Positions 35,152 through 43,426 of a stretch of DNA of 64,000 bases are shown here, piece after piece. The notes below the pieces were generated by a model that saw nothing but the letters and a program-made list of their open reading frames with translations, was not told where the DNA came from and did not search any database. The position numbers and the translations under genes are program-made. The stretch comes from Roseiflexus castenholzii DSM 13941. Lineage in GTDB: Bacteria > Chloroflexota > Chloroflexia > Chloroflexales > Roseiflexaceae. Positions within the stretch are counted from its first letter, which is position 1. The number at the start of each line of letters is the position of its first letter. Where the stretch lies: NCBI RefSeq assembly GCF_000017805.1, contig NC_009767.1:5001001-5065000 (forward strand), in the 5' to 3' direction.

Positions 35152-36531
35152 ATGGACCTGACACAGATCCACGGTTTCACCCATTGCGCAGTTGGCATCG
35201 CGCGCCGAGACGTGACTCCGCCTGTCGGAATCTACGCGCGATCATGGGGCGCAGCGCGCCGCGATGTCGCTGAAGGAGTGCATCGGCCACTGACGGCAAC
35301 AACGCTGGTGATGCGCTCGCTGGACGCGGACGAGCCGACGCTGGCGCTCGTGGCGCTCGATGTTGGCTGGTTTCCGTACCTTCCCGATGAACGCCAGATG
35401 CGCAGCGCCGTCCTGAACGCAACCGGGCTGGATGAAGATGCGTTGCTGATCAATTTCTCACACACCCACGCCGGTCCGTACCTCAACAGTCAGATCACCG
35501 ATAAACCCGGCGCACACTTTATCGAACCATACCTCAGCGATCTGACCGGTGCGCTTGTCGAGGCGATTATTGAAGCCAGAAACGCCATGCGCCCGGCGTG
35601 GATCACCTATGGGTACGGGCGCTGTGCGCTGGCAGCAAATCGCGATTTCTGGGCGCCGGATGTCGGGAGGTATGCCTGCGGCTACAATCCTGCGACGCCT
35701 GCCGATGATACGGTGCTCGTCGCCCGTGTTACCGGAGAGGATGGCGCGATCATAGCCATACTGGTCAACTATGCCTGCCACCCGACAACCCTTGCCTGGC
35801 AAAATCGCTTGCTCTCACCCGATTATGTCGGCGCTATGCGCGACACACTCGAGTCGATCTACGGAGCGCCCTGCCTGTTCCTCTATGGCGCTGCTGGCGA
35901 TCTCGGTCCGCGCGAGGGGTTCGTTGGCGATCCGGCAGTCGCCGACCGGAACGGACGGCAACTGGCATACGCGGCTGCGGCGGCGATTGAGGCGTTGCCG
36001 CCGCCAGCGTCGCGCTTTGTGTATACCGGGGTGGTCGCTTCCGGCGCCAACCTGGCCACCTGGGAGTACCGTCCACTCGATCCTGCCGACCGGGCGCGCT
36101 GTGCGACGCTGCGACAGCAGTGTGCGATCGTGCCGCTGCAACGCAAGCCGATGCTGGAACCGATCGATCCGCCGGGCGCCAATCGCGGCGACTCGATTGC
36201 AGAAGCCGAGAAAGCGTCGCGGCGGAAGTGGCTCCAGGCGGCGCTCGGCGATGAACCGGTCTATCCGATGACCCTCTGGTTCTGGCGGTTGGGTGATGCG
36301 CTGCTTGTCGCCTGCCCAAATGAAGCCTACGCTCAGATGCAGATCGAACTCCGTGCCCGGTTTCACCACCAACCGGTGCTGGTCCTGGGATGCACCAATG
36401 GCACGCTCGGCTACCTGCCCCCCCGCGATGCATACGGCAGCGGTCTCTATCAGGAACAACAATCTCCTTTTCTCCCCGGTTGTCTGGAACAAACAATTGC
36501 AGCCGCCATCAGCGGATTGGAGCGTCTATGA
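35152..36531 (+). CDS. neutral ceramidase-like hydrolase, paralogue 2
   Basis: A 459-aa protein of the same family as the gene at 31273. It has IARRDVTPPVGIYARSWG at the N-terminus, SHTHAGPYLN (about residues 103-112), NYACHPTTLAWQN (about 206) and GDLGPR (249-254) where ceramidases have GDVSPN. The nucleophile Ser is again Gly. ATG at 35152 has GAGGAA upstream; a frame from 35113 is open but unsupported. No signal peptide. Its stop overlaps the start of the deacylase gene in ATGA, so the two enzymes are coupled. It differs clearly from paralogue 1, so this is not a recent duplication. Confidence 0.72.
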   Translation: MDLTQIHGFTHCAVGIARRDVTPPVGIYARSWGAARRDVAEGVHRPLTATTLVMRSLDADEPTLALVALDVGWFPYLPDERQMRSAVLNATGLDEDALLINFSHTHAGPYLNSQITDKPGAHFIEPYLSDLTGALVEAIIEARNAMRPAWITYGYGRCALAANRDFWAPDVGRYACGYNPATPADDTVLVARVTGEDGAIIAILVNYACHPTTLAWQNRLLSPDYVGAMRDTLESIYGAPCLFLYGAAGDLGPREGFVGDPAVADRNGRQLAYAAAAAIEALPPPASRFVYTGVVASGANLATWEYRPLDPADRARCATLRQQCAIVPLQRKPMLEPIDPPGANRGDSIAEAEKASRRKWLQAALGDEPVYPMTLWFWRLGDALLVACPNEAYAQMQIELRARFHHQPVLVLGCTNGTLGYLPPRDAYGSGLYQEQQSPFLPGCLEQTIAAAISGLERL

Positions 36532-37532
36532 GCGCAACGCAGATCGTGACCATGATCGATTTCGAGAAGCCCGGCAAGCAAGTGGGACAGTTGGCGATTC
36601 CACAATCAACCAACACATCGGGATGGGCAACCGAATATCTGCCCATTGCCGTGATCAATGGCGCACCCGGACCAACGGCGCTGTTGTTCGGCGGCAACCA
36701 TGGCGATGAGTATGAAGGACCGGTGACGCTCCTGAACATGGCGCACACCCTCGAACCAGACAATCTCTGCGGGCGTGTCATCATCGTTCCGATGCTGAAC
36801 CGTCCGGCGCTTGCCGCCGGAACCCGACTGTCGCCGCTCGACGGCAAGAACATGAATCGGGTGTTTCCGGGACGCGCCGATGGAACGATCACCGAGATGA
36901 TTGCTCATTACGTAACGACGGTGCTTTTCCCACTGGCGGACCTGGTGATCGATATTCATTCCGGCGGACGGTCGGCGCACTTTCTGCCGCTCGTCAGCAT
37001 GCACCATGTTCCCAACCACGAACAATTGCGATCCATGATCGATCTGGCGCTGGCATGGGGTGCGCCATATGTGCTGCTCTACCGGGATGTCGGCGGAACC
37101 GGGCTGCTCCCCGGCGAAGCCGAACGCCTGGGAAAACTGACCCTTGGCACTGAAATGGGCAGCGCCGCGCAGTTTGGCGTCGATATGCTCAGCCTGACGG
37201 AACGCGGCGTGCGCAATGTGTTGCGTCAGGCACGCATCCTGACCGATCAGACGCCCGACCCGCCGGCGCCCGCGAAGATTATGGCTGCCGATCAGTATGA
37301 TGATTACATCATGGCGCCGGTAAGCGGCATCTTCGAACCTTTCGTCGAAATGGGCGCGTGGATGGTCGCGGGACAGGCGATCGGGCAGATCCATTCTATC
37401 GAGCAACCCTTCGCTTTGCCAACGCTGGTGTACGCCAGAACAGACGGCATGCTGATCAGCCGGCGCGCGTTTCCCCTCGTTCGCCAGGGCGACTGCCTTG
37501 CCACACTTGCACGCCCGTTTCACCTGCCATAG
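36528..37532 (+). CDS. zinc deacylase, aspartoacylase/succinylglutamate desuccinylase family (DoeB-like)
   Basis: A 334-aa M14-like zinc enzyme. GGNHGDEYEGP (about residues 56-66) supplies the His and Glu zinc ligands, DIHSGGRS (about 143) the second His, and TEMGSA (about 208) the catalytic Glu. NMNRVFPGR (about 107) binds the substrate carboxylate. The overall spacing and GNHGDEYEGPVTLLN resemble DoeB, the N-acetyl-diaminobutyrate deacetylase of ectoine breakdown, more than AstE. No doeA or other ectoine gene is present, so the substrate is probably a different N-acyl compound. Coupled by ATGA to the ceramidase-like gene and followed after 15 bases by an enolase-superfamily gene. Confidence 0.83.
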   Translation: MSATQIVTMIDFEKPGKQVGQLAIPQSTNTSGWATEYLPIAVINGAPGPTALLFGGNHGDEYEGPVTLLNMAHTLEPDNLCGRVIIVPMLNRPALAAGTRLSPLDGKNMNRVFPGRADGTITEMIAHYVTTVLFPLADLVIDIHSGGRSAHFLPLVSMHHVPNHEQLRSMIDLALAWGAPYVLLYRDVGGTGLLPGEAERLGKLTLGTEMGSAAQFGVDMLSLTERGVRNVLRQARILTDQTPDPPAPAKIMAADQYDDYIMAPVSGIFEPFVEMGAWMVAGQAIGQIHSIEQPFALPTLVYARTDGMLISRRAFPLVRQGDCLATLARPFHLP

Positions 37533-37547
37533 CAGAAGGAGATAATC

Positions 37548-38660
37548 GTGAAAATCACCGATGTCGAAGCCATCTGGTTGCAGCTCCCAACCGTGGATGA
37601 TCGCGCCGACGGCACCCAGGATACGCTGGTGGTCAAAGTCCACACCGACGAAGGGATCGTCGGAGTTGGCGAGGTCGATTCGTCGCCAATGGCAGCGAAA
37701 GCGATCATCGAGGCGCCGCTGTCTCACCGAATCGCACGCGGTTTACGGCTCTGCGTGATCGGCGAGGATCCGCTCGATATTGCGCGCCTGTGGCACGCCA
37801 TGTACGAGGGATCGATCTTCTTCGGGCGCGGCGGCGCGGCGCAGCAGGCCATCAGCGGCATCGACATCGCCCTGTGGGACATTGCCGGCAAGGCGCTGGG
37901 GCAGCCGGTCTACCGACTGCTCGGCGGCGGCTTCCGCAATCGTCTGCGCGCTTATGCGTCGATTCTGTTTCAGGAGACGCCTGAAGCAACGTATGACCTT
38001 GCCCGCCGCCTCGCCGACCAGGGATTCACAGCGGTCAAGTTCGGGTGGGGACCGATGGGAACAAGCGAGAAGACGGATCTTGCACTGGTGCGGATGGCGC
38101 GGCGCGGGCTGGGGGACCACCTCGACCTGATGATCGACGCGGGAATCTGCTACGACACGGCCACGGCAATCCGGCGTGCGCATCAGTTCGCGGAATACAA
38201 CCCGTTCTGGCTTGAAGAGCCGCTGCACCCCGATAATCTCGAAGGGTACTCGCGCCTGGCTGCGGTATCGCCTATCCGCATCGCTGCCGGAGAACAGGAG
38301 ACCACCCTGGTCGGATTTCAGGCGCTGCTGGACGCCGGTCTGGCAGTGGTGCAGCCGGACGTGGCGCGGGTCGGAGGGATATCGCAGGCAATTCAGATTG
38401 GTCGGATGGCGATGCAGCGCCACCGTTTGTGCGTCAATCACTCGTACAAGACCGGCATCAGCATCGCCGCTTCGTTGCACTTCCTGGCGGCGCTGCCGAA
38501 CGCTCCGCTCCTGGAGTATTGCGTCGAGCAGAGTCCGTTGCGGCAGACGCTTACCCGCGAGACGTTTCCGGTGGTGGATGGATGGGTCGCCGTGCCGCAA
38601 GAACCAGGGTTGGGAATCACGCTCGACGAAGAGGTGATCGCCCGCTACCGCGTGGCGTGA
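37548..38660 (+). CDS. enolase-superfamily enzyme (mandelate racemase group)
   Basis: A 370-aa enzyme with an N-terminal capping domain and a TIM barrel. AVKFGWGPMG (about residue 163) contains the catalytic Lys position, DLMIDAGICYD (about 193) and WLEEPLHPDN (about 222) metal ligands, AAGEQET (about 246) the third, and CVNHSYKTGISIA (about 301) the His. It starts with GTG after AGAAGGAGATAATC. It shares only family-level similarity with the gene at 28785 and may be a racemase or another dehydratase. Confidence 0.85.
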   Translation: MKITDVEAIWLQLPTVDDRADGTQDTLVVKVHTDEGIVGVGEVDSSPMAAKAIIEAPLSHRIARGLRLCVIGEDPLDIARLWHAMYEGSIFFGRGGAAQQAISGIDIALWDIAGKALGQPVYRLLGGGFRNRLRAYASILFQETPEATYDLARRLADQGFTAVKFGWGPMGTSEKTDLALVRMARRGLGDHLDLMIDAGICYDTATAIRRAHQFAEYNPFWLEEPLHPDNLEGYSRLAAVSPIRIAAGEQETTLVGFQALLDAGLAVVQPDVARVGGISQAIQIGRMAMQRHRLCVNHSYKTGISIAASLHFLAALPNAPLLEYCVEQSPLRQTLTRETFPVVDGWVAVPQEPGLGITLDEEVIARYRVA

Positions 38661-38711
38661 AGCGGCAGAGAGTCTGTAGCGCATAACCCTCCCACGGTCC
38701 GGCGGCGTGAC

Positions 38712-38942
38712 GTGTCCGGCGATTGCCGGTTTGCATACCACAAGAGAGCGCAGGACGAGCAAGACAACGTCTGCATCCAACTATGCGGTACATGCGAGCG
38801 CGACTGGCGGTACCACACCCTGCCAGACGACATCAAGAGCGACTGTCGAGATAAACTACTGCACGCCCAGATGGTCGATTGTGAATCATCATCAAGCAGG
38901 AGTCTGATCGGGCATTACATCCATCGCTATCCATCGCTATGA
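38712..38942 (+). CDS. doubtful small Cys-containing frame in an intergenic gap
   Basis: A 76-aa frame starting with GTG in the 450-base gap after the enolase-like gene. It has a Cys cluster (CIQLCGTCERDW, about residues 22-33) and an acidic and Cys-containing C-terminal half. A zinc-binding small protein is possible, but no ribosome binding site is evident and the sequence near 38925 contains a short duplication (CCATCGCTAT twice). Apart from this and the promoter of the next gene I see nothing in 38661-39111. Confidence 0.25.
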   Translation: MSGDCRFAYHKRAQDEQDNVCIQLCGTCERDWRYHTLPDDIKSDCRDKLLHAQMVDCESSSSRSLIGHYIHRYPSL

Positions 38943-39035
38943 AGCCATCGTCGGCTTGCGCGGAGAGCACAAGTTCTTTTTTGCGAGTCGCCCCGCTCCA
39001 ATCAGATGCACAAAGCCGCAACAGCGTCTGAGTCG

Positions 39036-39065
39036 TTGACGAAACAAGCCGAAGGCGGCTACAAT
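39036..39065 (+). promoter_or_regulatory. promoter of the repeat-protein gene
   Basis: TTGACG (39036-39041), 18 bases and TACAAT (39060-39065), each 5 of 6 matches. Transcription would start near 39072, about 40 bases before the ATG at 39112. Confidence 0.5.
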
Positions 39066-39111
39066 GAAACCATCACGCCGATGACGCGCCGACGTGATGA
39101 ACAGGGAGTGC

Positions 39112-39636
39112 ATGCCCCCATATCACACGCCAAAAGAGTATCTGGACGCCGCCAGATCGCCTGAGACCACGCCGGAAGAGTTGCGCCATCTGGCGATGTC
39201 GCCCTACGATTTCGTGGCGGTTGCAGTTGCACAGAATCCGAACACTGAACCTGATGTGCTCACAGCGCTGGTCCCCGCAACCGTCACGTCGTGGAACGAT
39301 CAGGCGCTGGCGGCTGCCATCGCGCAACATCCCCACACGCCGGTCGAGGCGCTGAAGATGCTGGCGGAACGACTGACGCCAGTGCTGGATAATGGTCGCA
39401 ATCATCAGATGGGGTTCAAAGCGGGGGTTGCGTTATGCTGCAATCCGCACACACCTTTTCAGGGTATTGCTACACTGCTACGCTCTGATCGCGTCGCCAT
39501 GCAGTTTCGCAAAGTAGTCGCCCGCGAAACGCGCCGACGCGACGTTCTGGAACTCCTTGTGCGTGACCGCAGCGAAACGGTCAGGAGAAGTGCGCAAAAA
39601 CGTATTGAGACGCTTGATACAGAACCGGAACATTAG
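39112..39636 (+). CDS. leucine-rich-repeat-variant (HEAT-like) protein
   Basis: A 174-aa all-helical protein with repeats such as SPETTPEELRHLAMSPYDFV, AQNPNTEPDVLTALV and AQHPHTPVEALKMLAERL, the spacing of LRV/HEAT-like repeats. Such proteins are binding scaffolds; no enzyme motif is present. I choose the ATG at 39112 because AGGGAG precedes it; an earlier ATG at 39094 lacks one. It converges with the STAS gene, with 3 bases between the stop codons. Confidence 0.6.
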   Translation: MPPYHTPKEYLDAARSPETTPEELRHLAMSPYDFVAVAVAQNPNTEPDVLTALVPATVTSWNDQALAAAIAQHPHTPVEALKMLAERLTPVLDNGRNHQMGFKAGVALCCNPHTPFQGIATLLRSDRVAMQFRKVVARETRRRDVLELLVRDRSETVRRSAQKRIETLDTEPEH

Positions 39637-39639
39637 TTT

Positions 39640-40590
39640 TCAGTTCTCAGTTCGCGCGGCAAGCGCCTCCTGCGGTGAACGCACGGTATGGATGCTCTCC
39701 AGCGCCACCCCCAGATTGGTCAGGGTCATAGCCACCGTTGCCGAGATGCCGGTGAGCGTCACCCGGCAGCCGATCAGACTCAGCGCCCGCGCAGTCTGAA
39801 TGAGCGCCTGCGCTACCTGTGTATCGACTGCCGTAACACCGCTGATGTCGAGAATGACGTGCTGCGCGCGCTGGGCGCTGGCGTCGTTGAGCAATCGCGT
39901 TGTAAGCGCCTGCGCACGGCGGGTGTCGAGCGCGCCGACGATCGGCGCCAGTAGCACGCTCTCTGCCAGCGCAATGGTTGGCGTTTCCAGCGCCGAAACC
40001 AGTTCGAGGAGGCGCTGTTGCTCCACATTGCGCTGCGCCAGTTCTTCCGCCTGCGCGGCAAGGTCGCGTTCGCGCTGCTCAGCGCGCGTGCGCGCCTCCT
40101 CCGCCTCGCGCTTTGCCGCTTCGAGTCGTTGCGCATTATCGACTGCCAGACGGCTGAAGATCATGCCGCCAATGACCAACACGAACGTCAGCAGTTCGAA
40201 TGGATTGAGATAGGGACCGCCGCCGCCACGGATGGCGAAGGCGACGAGCAGCGTCAGCGCACTGCCTGCAACCCATACAGGACCGGTCAACACCAGCGCC
40301 AACGCCGGGATGGTATAGAGCGTATGGTTGAACCGCGTCGCAATAAACGTTTCCGCAGTGCCCAGAGCTACAATAACGGTGAGCAAGAGAATAAGCAAAG
40401 GACGCGCCGGCTCCCACCCGCGCCAGTAGGCGAACCACAGACTACTGCCGAACGCCAGCCCTGCGAGGACTGGAATGATTGCATGCCATTGCGGTGTTGG
40501 AAAGATGGAAAAACCAATCGCTATCAACGCCAATCCGTTGAGTAATCCGAAAACCCCGTGATTGATCTGACGTTGTGTCAAGCGGATCAC
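39640..40590 (-). CDS. membrane STAS-domain protein (anti-anti-sigma like)
   Basis: A 316-aa protein: about five or six hydrophobic segments in residues 12-145, a helical coiled coil rich in Glu/Arg/Ala (about 150-195), and a C-terminal STAS domain (about 205-310). The STAS domain holds LDISGVTAVDTQVAQALIQTARAL, where the Thr/Ser position and the fold match RsbR/SpoIIAA-like switch proteins. GTG start with AGGAGG upstream; the start overlaps the previous gene's stop in GTGA, so it is coupled to the interrupted sensor gene. Probably a membrane sensor feeding a partner-switching pathway. Confidence 0.82.
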   Translation of the reverse strand: MIRLTQRQINHGVFGLLNGLALIAIGFSIFPTPQWHAIIPVLAGLAFGSSLWFAYWRGWEPARPLLILLLTVIVALGTAETFIATRFNHTLYTIPALALVLTGPVWVAGSALTLLVAFAIRGGGGPYLNPFELLTFVLVIGGMIFSRLAVDNAQRLEAAKREAEEARTRAEQRERDLAAQAEELAQRNVEQQRLLELVSALETPTIALAESVLLAPIVGALDTRRAQALTTRLLNDASAQRAQHVILDISGVTAVDTQVAQALIQTARALSLIGCRVTLTGISATVAMTLTNLGVALESIHTVRSPQEALAARTEN

Positions 40591-41654
40591 AAGCGTCCTC
40601 CTTTTTGCGCCAGTGCGCTCTGCAAATCGCTACAGGTTCGAATATTGCTCAGGCTGATGCCTAAACCAACAATGGACTGCGCCACTTCAGGACGAATGCC
40701 GATCAACATCACCTCTGCACCGAGAAGATGCGCCGCCTGAACGACGCGAATCAGCCCCTGCGCCACATGACTGTCTACAATCGGCACACCGGTGATGTCG
40801 AGCAACAGGCGACGAGCGCGGGTTGCTGCAAGCCGTTCCAGCGCCTGCTCCTGCACCTGGATCAGGCGGGCGCTGTCGAGCGCGCCGACCAGCGGCATCA
40901 CCGGGGTATCACGGCTCACCGGCAGCACCGGAACGCTCAGTTTGCGAATGGCTTCCTGCTGCCGCTGAATAATCGCCAGTTGTTCGACCGCCTGCCTGTG
41001 TGCCGCTTCGAGCGCGTCACGCGCCTGTGTCACCTGCCGGTAGTGTATTTCAAGATCGCCGGTTTGCCGCCGGATCGTCGCTGCCATGCGGTTGAACGTC
41101 TGTTGCAGCACGCCGATCTCGTCGTTGCTCGTAATTGCCAACTCGCCATCCAGACGTCCCTCCGCAAGGCGGCTTGCCGCGTTGGTGATCGAGCGTAGCG
41201 GACGCACAATATGTCGCTCAATCAACCAGAGCACGCCTATGGTCAATGCGACCATCGCTGCCAGTGCAATGGCGATGCCAACGAAGGTGAGCCTGACATC
41301 GCCTTCAATATGCTGCTGCGCAACAGTGCGGATGCCTGCAAGATGCGCATTCGCTTGTTTCGTGAATGTCTCACGCTGCTCTTCGATTCGTTCGATCTCC
41401 TGATAAAACGCTTCACGCTGTGCATCGGTCGGCGTATCGATCCCGAACGACAGCCGATGGTGCAGGTCCTGTACTGCTTGCAGAAGCGCCCTGCCCTGAT
41501 CCACAACCGGTATGTGCTGCTCGGCGACTTCTTCCTGGAAATCGCCGTAGATATGGTCCGACGTGCGCAGCTGAGCCACCATCCTTTGCAGGCGCTCAAG
41601 CAGTTCGGCGCCCTCCTCAAGATCTCCAGGATCGCCGGTTTGCAGATATGAGTA

Positions 41655-42772
41655 ACTCACCTTACGCAGATTTGAGTAAACTTGGTGTATGAAAAACGAC
41701 AAACAACTCCTTGACCTGTACAGCGACTATTTGATAAGCGCCTTCGGACAAACCACGGCGACAGGGCTGTCATCCCTATTGGATGGTGAAATCAGCCATG
41801 ACCGAGTGCAACGCTTGCTGGCAGGGAAAGAACAAACCTCGGCGGATTTGTGGCGGCTTGTCAAGCCACATGTGCGCCAGATTGAAAGCGAAGACGGCGT
41901 GGTAATTGTGGATGACAGTATTGCGGAAAAACCATACACCGACGAGAACGACATCGTTTGCTGGCACTACGATCATTCCCAGCAAAGAACCGTCAAGGGC
42001 ATCAACTTTGTGACCTGCCTATATCACAGCCAAGGCGTATCGTTGCCCGTTGGGTTCGAACTGGTTCGGAAAACAGAACGCTACACCGACCCGAAGACGG
42101 GAAAGGAAAAACGTCGCTCGGATAAAACCAAGAATGAAATGTACCGAGACCTCCTACAACAAGCCGTCAAAAACCAGATTCCGTTCAAATATGCGCTCAA
42201 CGATATCTGGTTTGCTTCCGCCGAAAACATGAACTTTGTCAAACTCACACTCAAAAAGGAGTTCGTTATGCCACTCACAGGCAATCGCAAAGTGGCGCTG
42301 AGTGTGAATGCCAAGCAGCCGGGACGTTATCAGCGAGTGGACACGCTGGAACTGGAACCGATGAAACCTGTCACGGTGTATTTGGAAGGCGTGGGGTTTG
42401 CGCTCCTTCTCATCAAACAAGTCTTCACAAACGAAGATGGCTCGACAGGCATCCAATATCTGGTCGCCAGCGATACCACACGAGACGGTAACGGGATTGC
42501 CGCAATCTATCACAAACGATGGAACGTGGAACCCTATCACAAGTCGCTCAAACAGAATGCTTCGCTGGAGAAGTCACCCACCCAAACGGTGACAACTCAG
42601 ACCAATCATTTCTTTGCGGCTCTGTGCGGTTACATCAAACTCGAACTGCTCAAAGGCGCCACCAAACTCAATCATTGTGCGCTCAAATCCAAACTGTACT
42701 TGCACGCTATTCATGCCGCTTATGCCAAGTTGCAGGAACTCAATCCTGTTCAACTGGCTGCGTAAGGTGAGT
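41655..42772 (+). mobile_element. complete insertion sequence, 1118 bp
   Basis: Perfect 15-base terminal inverted repeats, ACTCACCTTACGCAG at 41655-41669 and its reverse complement at 42758-42772. The direct duplication GAGTA (41650-41654 and 42773-42777) flanks it. It holds one intact transposase gene that nearly fills it. The perfect ends, intact gene and unmutated duplication indicate a recent insertion. Its base composition is AT-richer than its neighbours. Confidence 0.95.
41689..42765 (+). CDS. DDE transposase (IS701/IS4-like)
   Basis: A 358-aa transposase. VIVDDSIAEKPYTDENDIVCWHYDHSQQRTVKGIN (in pieces, about residues 66-100) carries the first Asp, LNDIWFASAENMNF (about 165) the second, and YHKRWNVEPYHKSLKQNA (about 270-290) the catalytic Glu with the YREK-like pattern of IS4-related enzymes. 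I lean to IS701-like by appearance, but the 5-base duplication is not the usual 4 bases for IS701, so the family is left open. ATG lies 34 bases inside the left end and the stop overlaps the right inverted repeat. Confidence 0.9.
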   Translation: MKNDKQLLDLYSDYLISAFGQTTATGLSSLLDGEISHDRVQRLLAGKEQTSADLWRLVKPHVRQIESEDGVVIVDDSIAEKPYTDENDIVCWHYDHSQQRTVKGINFVTCLYHSQGVSLPVGFELVRKTERYTDPKTGKEKRRSDKTKNEMYRDLLQQAVKNQIPFKYALNDIWFASAENMNFVKLTLKKEFVMPLTGNRKVALSVNAKQPGRYQRVDTLELEPMKPVTVYLEGVGFALLLIKQVFTNEDGSTGIQYLVASDTTRDGNGIAAIYHKRWNVEPYHKSLKQNASLEKSPTQTVTTQTNHFFAALCGYIKLELLKGATKLNHCALKSKLYLHAIHAAYAKLQELNPVQLAA

Positions 42773-42860
42773 GAGTAAGACTCGGTGAGAAGTTGCTGGA
42801 CGACGAGGTTGATGGACGCAACGGTCTGCATATCGTCAATGATAGCCTGGTTCAGGTCGT

Positions 42861-43007
42861 CTACCAATGACCTGTGAATATCCGGCATGGTCACTCCGAG
42901 CAGAGCGAGGGGTCGTGCGCGACCCGTGCAGATTCCTCGCTGCGCTCGGAATGACAAGTCGCTGCGCTCGGAATGACACGCATGCGGCATCTTCAATCGT
43001 CATTGGT
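42861..43007. mobile_element. MITE-like element, copy 3, inside the sensor gene
   Basis: 147 bases with ends TACCAATGAC and GTCATTGGTA flanked by GTC at 42858-42860 and 43008-43010. Its interior differs from copies 1, 2 and 4: the CGTTTACCCTGAGCG segment is replaced by a repeated GCTGCGCTCGGAATGACA unit, as in copy 5. Exact removal restores the interrupted reading frame, which proves the element's borders. Confidence 0.9.
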
Positions 43008-43426
43008 AGTCGGCAATCCTCTGGATTTCGATGATGGTGAAGATCAGATCGATTGCCAGAATGCCCAGAATGATAAGATACCCACATGCCACCACGACGG
43101 TTTTGCGGGTCAAATTCCACGACACTACTCCTGAGAGCATACGTGGCTGGTTGACGGAAACATGCCTGCAACTCGACGGCGTAGCAGGGTAACGTTTTCG
43201 TGTCAGGGTCGCGTCATATGCGACTTGTGGCAAGTATATTCAATGAATGTCACCAGAATATTACCAACCATTCAGCATCACTATTCACGCACGTCTGGAA
43301 GCGCAGGCTTCACGCCGACTGATGCCGCTAAGAAGGGAATAGCGCTGCTCAGCAGGTATTTGACAGGAAGCGCGTCTCGTTCTACGCTGTCTCGTGTTCC
43401 CTTTATCTTCCCATTCGCATGCGTCT

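Larger units (their letters stand above)
40587..43140 (-). pseudogene. HAMP-STAS membrane sensor gene broken by an IS and a MITE
   Basis: Three pieces of one gene remain: 43140-43008 (start MLSGVV, transmembrane helix, ending EIQRIAD), 42860-42773 (DLNQAIIDDMQTVAS to LLTESYS) and 41654-40587 (YLQTGDPGDLEEG onward). Removing the MITE at 42861-43007 with one GTC, and the IS at 41655-42772 with one GAGTA, gives a continuous frame of 427 codons reading RIADDLNQAII and LLTESYSYLQTG across the joins. The intact protein would have two transmembrane helices around a four-helix sensor, a HAMP region, coiled coil and STAS domain (VDSHVAQGLIRVV). The 3' part remains open from within the IS (41702) and may still be made as a truncated protein. 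Confidence 0.9.

Noticed and set aside
36528..37532. Calling the deacylase doeB and the island an ectoine pathway
   Set aside because: The resemblance is only at motif level and no doeA hydrolase, doeC dehydrogenase or ectoine synthesis gene is present.
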